Shown here piece after piece: positions 1 through 5,349 of a DNA stretch of 8,148 bases; position 1 is the stretch's first letter; each line of letters begins with the position of its first letter. The position numbers and the translations under genes are program-made. Under the pieces are notes generated by a model. That model was not told where the DNA came from, did no database searches, and worked only from the letters and a program-made list of their open reading frames with translations. This DNA comes from Candidatus Aminicenantota bacterium. GTDB taxonomy: Bacteria; Acidobacteriota; Aminicenantia; UBA2199. The stretch lies in assembly GCA_023136725.1 (NCBI GenBank), contig JAGLQR010000060.1, positions 1 to 8,148 of the forward strand. The letters are read 5' to 3'.

Positions 1-45
1 TCGCTCCCGCTCCGGATGTTCTCATCCGTCTCCGCTGCAGTCCTC

Positions 46-73
46 AGGGTGATCGATCTTAGCGAGTCACCCT
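46..73. repeat. Strong hairpin with a 10-bp stem
   Basis: AGGGTGATCG (46-55) pairs with CGA-G-TCACCCT (63-73), giving ten base pairs with one bulged G at 66 and a 7-base loop. No run of T follows on the + strand and none precedes it, so it does not look like an intrinsic terminator. A second small hairpin, CGGATG-TTCT-CATCCG, lies just before it at 13-28. Confidence 0.6.
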
Positions 74-186
74 TCCGGGGCCCGCGACAGCAGATAGATG
101 GCTACGCCTGACACTCTCCCTACAAGTAAAATATCATTCTTTTTGTGAGGGAACGAAACAGAGCGGCTGGGAACCGGTTTTACCGA

Positions 187-267
187 AGCGGCGATGTTCC
201 GAAGGAAAAAAGCTACTGTCTGAGTATGCTTCTTTAGAAGCATGCGAGTTGGCTTTTTAATGCCGCT
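187..267. repeat. Three nested inverted repeats forming one long arm
   Basis: AGCGGC (187-192) matches GCCGCT (262-267). Inside it AAAAAGC (207-213) matches GCTTTTT (252-258). Inside that, 224-233 matches 236-245 around ATGCTTCT/AGAAGCAT. The three helices are correctly nested and can form together. GTCTGA (218-223) with TCAGAC (281-286) is a competing or pseudoknot pairing, as is GGAAC (170-174) with GTTCC (196-200). Confidence 0.5.
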
Positions 268-323
268 GAATAATTCCCGGTCAGACGCGTCGTGGTGAAC
301 GAACAAATGAATGATATTTGTCT

Positions 324-352
324 TTGAATATGCTGAATGAATATGTTATATT
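324..352 (+). promoter_or_regulatory. Predicted sigma70-like promoter of hypC
   Basis: TTGAAT at 324-329 and TATATT at 347-352 are separated by 17 bases, the ideal spacing. The -10 box matches TATAAT at five of six positions and the -35 box matches TTGACA at four. Transcription would start near 359, only about 15 bases before the ATG and just ahead of the ribosome site AAGGAGG at 363-369. The surrounding 301-360 is very AT-rich, as expected for a promoter. Confidence 0.55.
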
Positions 353-373
353 TAAACTTAATAAGGAGGAGAC

Positions 374-634
374 ATGTGTCTTGCATTTCCGGCAACAATA
401 ATCAAATTAGACGGCCCCAACGCCACAGTTGAATTCCATAATGTAAAAAGAGACATTCGTGTTGACCTCATTGGCGATTGTCAGATCGGCGACCATGTTC
501 TCGTTCATGCAGGCTTTGCAATAAATAAACTCGATGAAGAGGGCGCCAGGGAAACTATGGAAACCTGGACCGAACTGATAGAGATTATGGAAAAAGAAGA
601 TAAAGAATTAAAGAAAGATCAGAGTTCCGAATAG
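374..634 (+). CDS. hypC: HypC/HupF family [NiFe]-hydrogenase maturation chaperone
   Basis: The 86-residue product has the family hallmarks: it starts MCLAFPA, with the essential Cys2 that becomes N-terminal after Met removal, and later has GDHVLVHAGFAINKLDEEGA, the conserved core of the small beta-barrel and following helix. By family knowledge HypC works with HypD in the cytoplasm to carry the Fe(CN)2CO group to the hydrogenase large-subunit precursor. The length fits the family. The ATG at 374 is chosen because AAGGAGG (363-369) lies four bases upstream and because Cys must be residue 2. No other hyp or hydrogenase gene is in the window; the 370 bases upstream are non-coding and the next gene converges, so this hypC appears to be transcribed alone. 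The last 16 bases overlap the end of the opposite-strand gene. The lysine/glutamate-rich C-terminus (about residues 72-86) lies beyond the conserved core. Confidence 0.95.
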   Translation: MCLAFPATIIKLDGPNATVEFHNVKRDIRVDLIGDCQIGDHVLVHAGFAINKLDEEGARETMETWTELIEIMEKEDKELKKDQSSE

Positions 635-1722
635 GCATAGACAGCAAAAGAGCCCAGCCAGTGCTCACCTTCATAATAGCCACTCCTGATATTTTCCATT
701 GCCGTTTTCAGGTGTAATTTTAAGGCATCTTCCAATACCCCTTTCAGTGGATCCCCTGTATGAATAGCCTTAAGTATTGCTGAAAAGCTCCAGACCCTGC
801 TTAAGTTCAACCCGTCCAGGTGAGATAATTTCCCATCAGTTCTGTCCGAGACAATAGCGGGAATAAGAAGATTGCTGTTTCTGATATCCGGGAAGAAATT
901 TTTAAACCACTTAACGAATTCTTCAGGTTTCAGGACCCTTGTCATTAGTAGTGTTTCCATCAGGCATGGTGAGAAAAAGTCTTCACCTCCCGGTTCCCAT
1001 GAATCAGGGCAATTCATGTCATTCCCGAAATATTCTCTGCTCCTGGTCACAACAATTTCCAGAAGTTTTTTATGCTTTAAAGTTTTGCCGTAATCATATG
1101 CGAATAATAGTCCGAAAGCAGTGTTCGGGTGGACTCCAGTTCTGATCGGGTAGGTTTGCTTAGGTAGAAAGTTAAGATAATTCGAAACTATCTTATCAGC
1201 AAGAGGCGAAATTATGATAAACATAGATTTCCCATCAGGATCATCCCATGTGTACAATTCTTCGGTTAACTTAAGAAGCCAGGACCATCCATAGGTCCGT
1301 TCAAATGATTTCCTGCTCTTCTGATTTAAATATTCAACTTCAGCTGCTATTTTTTCAGGAGTAATATTTCTTTTAAGCGCGGCAATAATTTTCCCTCTGA
1401 TACCGATCTCCGGATAGATCTTCAGAACCCTGACCAGCATCCAATGCCCGTGAACTGATGAATGCCAGTCAAAACAACCATAAAATGCAGGGTGCTGCTC
1501 CCGGGGAAGTTTAAGATCCTTCTCATCATTAAACACATGTGACGGTTTGTTCGGATATTCCTTCTCAATACAATTCAATGCCATCTCAGCAAATTTCAAT
1601 GCCAGCTCTTCTGAGAATTCCGGCATTTGCCATGAATTATCATTTACCGGTGTTGAAAAAATTTTGCCGCCTGTTATCAACATAATTCCCAGGATCAGAA
1701 CGATTGCCACTCTTTTTTTCAT
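619..1722 (-). CDS. DUF2891 family protein with N-terminal export signal
   Basis: The 367-residue product matches the DUF2891 family as I remember it, through a series of conserved blocks: HPAFYGCFDWHSSVHGHW (77-94), ERTYGWSWLLKL (141-152), YPIRTGVHPNTAF (191-203), WEPGGEDFFSPCL (242-254), DGKLSHLDGLNLSRVW (296-311) and GEHWLGSFAVYA (352-363). The wealth of His, Asp, Glu and Trp in these blocks suggests an active or sugar-binding site, and the helical pattern would fit an alpha/alpha-barrel, but no activity is established and I assign none. Residues 1-23 (MKKR then a long Ile/Leu/Val stretch) form a signal peptide or membrane anchor; the cleavage site is not clear and there is no lipobox Cys. 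The start is supported by AAGGAG at 1728-1733 on the minus strand, five bases upstream. The 3' end overlaps hypC. Confident on family, unsure on role. Confidence 0.85.
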   Translation of the reverse strand: MKKRVAIVLILGIMLITGGKIFSTPVNDNSWQMPEFSEELALKFAEMALNCIEKEYPNKPSHVFNDEKDLKLPREQHPAFYGCFDWHSSVHGHWMLVRVLKIYPEIGIRGKIIAALKRNITPEKIAAEVEYLNQKSRKSFERTYGWSWLLKLTEELYTWDDPDGKSMFIIISPLADKIVSNYLNFLPKQTYPIRTGVHPNTAFGLLFAYDYGKTLKHKKLLEIVVTRSREYFGNDMNCPDSWEPGGEDFFSPCLMETLLMTRVLKPEEFVKWFKNFFPDIRNSNLLIPAIVSDRTDGKLSHLDGLNLSRVWSFSAILKAIHTGDPLKGVLEDALKLHLKTAMENIRSGYYEGEHWLGSFAVYAYSEL

Positions 1723-1741
1723 AATTTCTCCTTAATAAAGT

Positions 1742-1770
1742 GATATATAATTTTCCAGTACTAATATCAA
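1742..1770 (-). promoter_or_regulatory. Predicted promoter of the DUF2891 gene
   Basis: Read on the minus strand, TTGATA (1770-1765) and TATATC (1747-1742) are 17 bases apart. The -35 box matches the sigma70 consensus at five of six positions and the -10 box at four. Transcription would begin near 1735, just ahead of the AAGGAG ribosome site at 1733-1728, giving a leader of about 13 bases. This is a pattern match in AT-rich DNA, so chance is possible. Confidence 0.4.
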
Positions 1771-1874
1771 GTGAAAATCATCAGGGAACTAGCGTAACTT
1801 CGTAACAGTATAGAAAGGTGTCTCACACTCTATATAGGACTGGTGACTCCGTGTCCCCTTATGTATCTACCATA

Positions 1875-1890
1875 ATGTCAAAATGTCAAG
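1875..1890. repeat. Tandem 8-base repeat in the divergent promoter region
   Basis: ATGTCAAA and ATGTCAAG follow each other directly. On the minus strand each unit contains TTGACAT, which resembles a -35 box, but no good -10 box sits at the right distance. The pair could be a regulator binding site between the DUF2891 gene and the beta-barrel gene. The rest of 1771-1919 shows no gene and only short weak dyads such as GTGT-CTC-ACAC. Confidence 0.3.
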
Positions 1891-1919
1891 CACCGTCACC
1901 CATAACAAACCGTTCTCTG

Positions 1920-1947
1920 TTGTTTTTTAAGTGTAATGATTTATAAT
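1920..1947 (+). promoter_or_regulatory. Predicted sigma70-like promoter of the beta-barrel gene
   Basis: TTGTTT at 1920-1925 and a perfect TATAAT at 1942-1947 are 16 bases apart. Transcription would begin near 1954, right at the ribosome site GGAGG (1955-1959). It may drive clpS and clpA as well, since no better promoter is seen between these genes. Confidence 0.55.
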
Positions 1948-1967
1948 AATAATCGGAGGAGGGGAGA

Positions 1968-2699
1968 ATGAAAAAACTGACATTATTAATTGTTATCGCG
2001 GTTATGACGGCAATCCCCGTTTCGGGAAAAGGGATGTTCGAGTTCGGATTCCATTATTCGACCTGGAATGTGAATATGATAGCACCAATGTTAGAGGATG
2101 AGATCATACCTGAGATAGAGTATTGGGATCCTGAATACGGCAGTCTTGATTTTACCTCAAACGGAAGTAATTATGGATTTGAGTTCCGGTTCTTCCCGGG
2201 CGGTAAGGATGGCTCATTTTCATTAGGGCTTTCATACGAAAGAAATAATTTCAAGATGAAAGCCGAGGGTGAGTATGACGGATTTGATGATGACGGTAAC
2301 TCTATAAAAGCAGAAGCTACAGGCACAATAGACCTGTTCCCTCACTCGATCAATCTTAGTATAAGATGGGAACTCTGGCCCTCAAAGCGGGTTCACCCGT
2401 ATATCGGACTTGCCTTCGGATTCGGTGCTCAGGATGCTCTTGTGAAGTTTCACTCGAGAGCAACAACTAACATAGATGGTATTGATATAGTTGAAGAGCA
2501 GGACGAAATCTGGACCTTTGAAGATATTGAGGAAGAGTATGAAGCTACTGAGGGGAAAAAATTCCCTATCAGTTTCTTTCCGATTGTCCATATAAATTTC
2601 GGATTCCGCGGTGAGATAGTGGACAACATGTATCTTTTAGGCGAAGTTGCATTTTACGATGGACTGATATTCAGAGGAGGTTTTTCATATAGATTCTGA
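1968..2699 (+). CDS. Outer-membrane beta-barrel protein, exported
   Basis: The 243-residue product begins with a typical signal peptide (MKKLTLLIVIAVMTAIPVSG, likely cut near residue 20). The rest alternates polar and hydrophobic/aromatic residues as in amphipathic beta-strands (for example FEFGFHYSTWNVNM, YGFEFRFFPG, FSLGLSYERNNF), with acidic or glycine-rich loops between them. It ends in GGFSYRF: a terminal Phe in such a strand is the usual recognition signal for the BAM assembly machine. The size fits a small 8- to 10-strand barrel of the OmpX/OmpW/OmpA-barrel type, but I cannot name the family or the cargo. One extracellular-type segment around residues 165-195 is strongly acidic (EEQDEIWTFEDIEEEYEATE), which could bind cations. 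The ATG follows GGAGG by eight bases. It lies 36 bases before clpS on the same strand, so co-transcription is plausible, though no shared function is evident. Confidence 0.8.
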   Translation: MKKLTLLIVIAVMTAIPVSGKGMFEFGFHYSTWNVNMIAPMLEDEIIPEIEYWDPEYGSLDFTSNGSNYGFEFRFFPGGKDGSFSLGLSYERNNFKMKAEGEYDGFDDDGNSIKAEATGTIDLFPHSINLSIRWELWPSKRVHPYIGLAFGFGAQDALVKFHSRATTNIDGIDIVEEQDEIWTFEDIEEEYEATEGKKFPISFFPIVHINFGFRGEIVDNMYLLGEVAFYDGLIFRGGFSYRF

Positions 2700-2728
2700 A
2701 GGTATACTTACCTCAGAAACAGCCTGAG
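2694..2728 (+). promoter_or_regulatory. Two competing hairpins between the beta-barrel gene and clpS
   Basis: TTCTGA-A-GGTA (2694-2704) pairs with TACC-TCAGAA (2709-2718): ten base pairs with one bulged A and a TACT loop, covering the stop codon of the beta-barrel gene. A second, weaker hairpin, CTCAG (2712-2716) with CTGAG (2724-2728), uses some of the same bases, so only one can form at a time. No T-run follows, so neither is a classic terminator. They could serve RNA processing, partial attenuation or control of clpS translation; this is inference. Confidence 0.4.
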
Positions 2729-2735
2729 AACTCCA

Positions 2736-3035
2736 ATGGGAATTGAAGAAGAAGTAAAACTGTCATCAGACTACAAGACCATTACACCTAAAATGTATAA
2801 AGTTGTAATATTCAATGATGACTATACAACAATGGATTTTGTTGTGGAGGTACTTATATCATTTTTCAACAAATCGGCATCAGAAGCAACAAAAATAATG
2901 TTGGATGTTCATAAAAAAGGGAAAGGTATCTGTGGAATATATATATTAGATATAGCTGTCACGAAAGCAAATCAAGTGAACAAATATTCAAGGGAAAATG
3001 ATTTCCCTTTAAAATGCAGTTATGAGAAGGCATAA
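2736..3035 (+). CDS. clpS: ClpS, N-degron adaptor for ClpAP
   Basis: The 99-residue product carries the full ClpS core. ClpS binds proteins with N-terminal Leu, Phe, Tyr or Trp in the cytoplasm and hands them to ClpA. The substrate-pocket residues known from E. coli (Asn34, Asp35, Asp36, Met40, His66) are all present here at a constant offset of seven as N27, D28, D29, M33 and H59, in FNDDYTTMDFVVEVL and VHKKGKGICG; the usual Pro before the gate Met is Thr32. The C-terminus ENDFPLKCSYEKA is also typical. Residues 1-17 are the flexible, acidic N-terminal arm that enters ClpA. The ATG has only a poor ribosome site in front of it (GAG at 2726-2728 is the best), which suggests coupling to upstream translation or weak expression. 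The stop TAA directly abuts the clpA start. Confidence 0.95.
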   Translation: MGIEEEVKLSSDYKTITPKMYKVVIFNDDYTTMDFVVEVLISFFNKSASEATKIMLDVHKKGKGICGIYILDIAVTKANQVNKYSRENDFPLKCSYEKA

Positions 3036-5312
3036 ATGAAAGTTAGTGAAGAACTGAACAATATACTTATTGCTTCATTTAATGAGGCAAAAACAAGAAC
3101 ACATGAATATGTAACCCCGGAACATATCTTGTATTCATCTCTGTTTTTTAAGACAGGGTCTAATATCGTAGTGAATCTTGGCGGAAATATCAATTCGATC
3201 AAAAAACAACTCGAAGATTTTTTTGAAAGTAATTACATACCTGTAGCCAATGGAAAAGACCCGGTCCAATCAGAAGGATTCATCAATCTCATTGAGAATG
3301 CAATGATCCATATATCTTCAGCCGGCAAGGAAGTCCTCAATGTTTCCGATGTGTTTGCCGCATTTTTTACCGACAAGAACTCTCAGGTTGTTTCTTTGTT
3401 GAACAATGAAGGACTTACAAAACTCAACATCCTCACTTATATTTCTCACGGAATGGATGATCCTGAACTTCAATCTGCTGAAATTAATAAAGAAAAATCT
3501 GAATCATCTGTCAGAGAAGAGAAGGCACCTTCGGAAAAACCGGGACCAAAGAAAAAAGGAAAGAGTTTATCGCTATATGCTGTTGAGCTAACCGAACTTG
3601 CCCGTAGCGGAGAGCTTGATCCCGTGATAGGAAGAGAAATTGAGATTGGAAGGACGATTCAAGTCCTCTGCAGAAGGACAAAGAACAATCCTATCCATGT
3701 TGGTGAACCCGGAGTAGGCAAAACAGCAATAACGGAAGGGCTGGCACAACTTATTTCAGATGACAAAGTTCCGGAAGACCTCATGAATAAAAAGATCTAC
3801 CGCCTGGACCTCGGAGGACTTATCGCCGGAACAAAATACAGGGGTGATTTTGAGGACAGGCTGAAGAAAATAATCAACGAGCTGGTTGAATCCGGAGAGA
3901 GCATCCTGTTCATAGATGAGATCCATAACATAGTAGGTGCCGGAGCCGTATCAGGCGGGGCAATGGATGCATCAAATATTATAAAACCTGTTTTGTCCGC
4001 CAGGAAACTTCAATGTATCGGTTCTACTACATACGAGGAGTATAAAAAATATTTTGAAAAAGACAGGGCTCTCTCAAGGCGGTTTCAGAAAATAGATATA
4101 AAAGAGCCCTCCATCAAAGAGACCGTCTCCATTCTTAAGGGGCTTAAAGATAAATTTGAAGAATTTCATAAGGTTAAATACAGTGACAACGCTCTCACCA
4201 CCGCTGTTGAGTTATCAGATAAATATATTAACGAGAGATTCCTTCCTGACAAGGCCATCGATGTTATTGACGAAGCAGGAGCTCTCCTTAAGATCGAGAA
4301 TAGTAAGAGGGAAAAGAAAAGCTATCGTATTGGTATGAAGGAGATCGAGAAAGTAATATCGAATATATCCCGTATTCCGGAGAAAAATGTTTCAGAAAAG
4401 GATATTTCAAAACTGAAAAAGGTAGAGAAAGAACTCCAGAAAAGGATATTTGGACAGAACAACGCCGTTTCCCTTGTGTCTGAAGCTATCAAAAGATCGC
4501 GAGCAGGTTTCGGCAAAGAGGATAAACCTGTCGCATCTTTCCTCTTCGTCGGGCCTACAGGTGTAGGAAAAACGGAATTATCGAAAGAACTTGCATCTGT
4601 TCTGAACATCAGTTTTCACAGATTTGACATGTCCGAATACCAGGAACGCCATGCAGTTGCGCGTCTGATCGGAGCTCCCCCCGGCTATGTCGGTTTCGAT
4701 CAGGGAGGATTGCTGACGGAAACGGTAAGGAAAGATCCACACTGCGTATTATTACTTGATGAGATCGAAAAGGCTCACAGTGACATCTTCAACACACTCC
4801 TTCAGATAATGGACTATGCAACGCTTACAGATAATACCGGCAGAAAAGCGGATTTCAGGAATGTAATAATTATTATGACCTCAAATGCAGGTGCAAGAAA
4901 GATCGGAAAATCGGGCATAGGGTTTGATGATAAAATAATTAAAGATGAAGCAATTTCCAAATCGGTTGAAAAATACTTCTCTCCTGAGTTCAGGAACCGG
5001 CTCGATAAAATAGTCATATTTGAAAGGCTCAATAAGAGCTCTGTTCTTAGCATAGTCAAAAAAGAGATCAATGAATTCAGAGTTCAGCTGGGTATAAAGA
5101 ATATTAAACTCGACCTCACACCGGATGTTTACAAACATATTGCAAAACTTGGTTATTCAAATCTTTTCGGAGCGAGAGAGATCGCAAGAGTGGTCCAGGA
5201 AAAGATCAAAGATTACTTTGTGGATGAAGTACTTTTCGGAAAACTCTCCAGGGGAGGGAATGTATCGGGAAGGATTGATAATAATAAAATTGTTTTTGAA
5301 ATAGATGGATAA
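3036..5312 (+). CDS. clpA: ClpA, ATP-dependent unfoldase of the ClpAP protease
   Basis: The 758-residue product has the normal ClpA length and order: Clp N-domain (about 1-145), a charged linker rich in Lys, Glu and Pro (about 150-180), first AAA+ module with Walker A GEPGVGKT (223-230) and Walker B ILFIDE (290-295), then a second AAA+ module with Walker A GPTGVGKT (506-513) and Walker B VLLLDE (571-576). There is no long coiled-coil middle domain, so it is ClpA rather than ClpB or ClpC. The tripeptide IGF (628-630, in KSGIGFDD) corresponds to the loop that docks on ClpP. The first Walker A is preceded by NNPIHVGEPG, where families usually have NNPLLVGEPG: a His replaces a hydrophobic residue. 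It unfolds substrates in the cytoplasm and feeds them to ClpP, which is not in this window. ATG 3036 directly follows the clpS stop; AGAAGG inside the clpS end (3025-3030) can serve as ribosome site, so the two genes are probably coupled. Confidence 0.97.
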   Translation: MKVSEELNNILIASFNEAKTRTHEYVTPEHILYSSLFFKTGSNIVVNLGGNINSIKKQLEDFFESNYIPVANGKDPVQSEGFINLIENAMIHISSAGKEVLNVSDVFAAFFTDKNSQVVSLLNNEGLTKLNILTYISHGMDDPELQSAEINKEKSESSVREEKAPSEKPGPKKKGKSLSLYAVELTELARSGELDPVIGREIEIGRTIQVLCRRTKNNPIHVGEPGVGKTAITEGLAQLISDDKVPEDLMNKKIYRLDLGGLIAGTKYRGDFEDRLKKIINELVESGESILFIDEIHNIVGAGAVSGGAMDASNIIKPVLSARKLQCIGSTTYEEYKKYFEKDRALSRRFQKIDIKEPSIKETVSILKGLKDKFEEFHKVKYSDNALTTAVELSDKYINERFLPDKAIDVIDEAGALLKIENSKREKKSYRIGMKEIEKVISNISRIPEKNVSEKDISKLKKVEKELQKRIFGQNNAVSLVSEAIKRSRAGFGKEDKPVASFLFVGPTGVGKTELSKELASVLNISFHRFDMSEYQERHAVARLIGAPPGYVGFDQGGLLTETVRKDPHCVLLLDEIEKAHSDIFNTLLQIMDYATLTDNTGRKADFRNVIIIMTSNAGARKIGKSGIGFDDKIIKDEAISKSVEKYFSPEFRNRLDKIVIFERLNKSSVLSIVKKEINEFRVQLGIKNIKLDLTPDVYKHIAKLGYSNLFGAREIARVVQEKIKDYFVDEVLFGKLSRGGNVSGRIDNNKIVFEIDG

Positions 5313-5349
5313 ATAAGGGAGAGAGTATACCCCCCTCCCCCTTTTATCT
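5313..5349. other. Short convergent junction with purine/pyrimidine runs; weak terminator at best
   Basis: These 37 bases separate the ends of clpA and the opposite-strand gene. They consist of a purine run (GGGAGAGAG) followed by a pyrimidine run (C-rich, then CTTTTATCTC). GGGAG (5317-5321) can pair with CTCCC (5335-5339), but the stem is short and the loop is 13 bases. A CTTTT follows on the + strand. It may end clpA transcription inefficiently. Confidence 0.25.

Larger units (their letters stand above)
1..300. other. GC-rich, inverted-repeat-dense stretch; candidate structured RNA, family unknown
   Basis: No convincing coding region was found here on either strand. A hand count gives about 53% G+C over 1-300 and about 63% over 1-120, then a sudden fall to about 22% at 301-360. 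In an AT-rich genome this is how stable RNAs often look. Several perfect helices can be drawn: 13-18 with 23-28, 46-55 with 63-73 (one bulged base), 170-174 with 196-200, 175-178 with 182-185, and a nested set 187-192/262-267, 207-213/252-258, 224-233/236-245. The strand is undecided. I checked by eye for the marks of tmRNA, RNase P RNA, SRP RNA, 6S RNA, tRNA and a cobalamin riboswitch and found no convincing match. The element may continue beyond the left edge. It could also be the decayed remains of a gene. Confidence 0.4.

Noticed and set aside
92..109. AGATAGATGGCTACGCC resembling the late conserved segment of RNase P RNA
   Set aside because: The expected following ACAGAA and the closing GGCUUA-type segment are missing, so the likeness is probably chance. 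The 5' half would lie outside the window, so it cannot be fully excluded.
1..111. Open frame on the + strand from the left edge to TGA near 111, as the tail of an upstream gene
   Set aside because: Only 36 codons, of odd composition, and it crosses two strong hairpins; no family resemblance.
67..306. 79-residue open frame on the minus strand
   Set aside because: It begins with TTG, has no ribosome site, no recognisable motif, and runs through the inverted-repeat-rich GC block; better explained as non-coding structure.
872..1145. Two overlapping + strand open frames
   Set aside because: They lie antisense within the well-supported DUF2891 gene and show no motif or ribosome site.
2382..2591. 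69-residue minus-strand frame
   Set aside because: Antisense shadow of the beta-barrel gene.
4322..5138. Several minus-strand frames of 85-95 residues
   Set aside because: Antisense to the second AAA+ module of clpA, whose motifs are fully conserved; shadows.
5313..5349. Strong intrinsic terminator between the convergent genes
   Set aside because: Only a 5-bp stem with a 13-base loop can be drawn; not enough to call.
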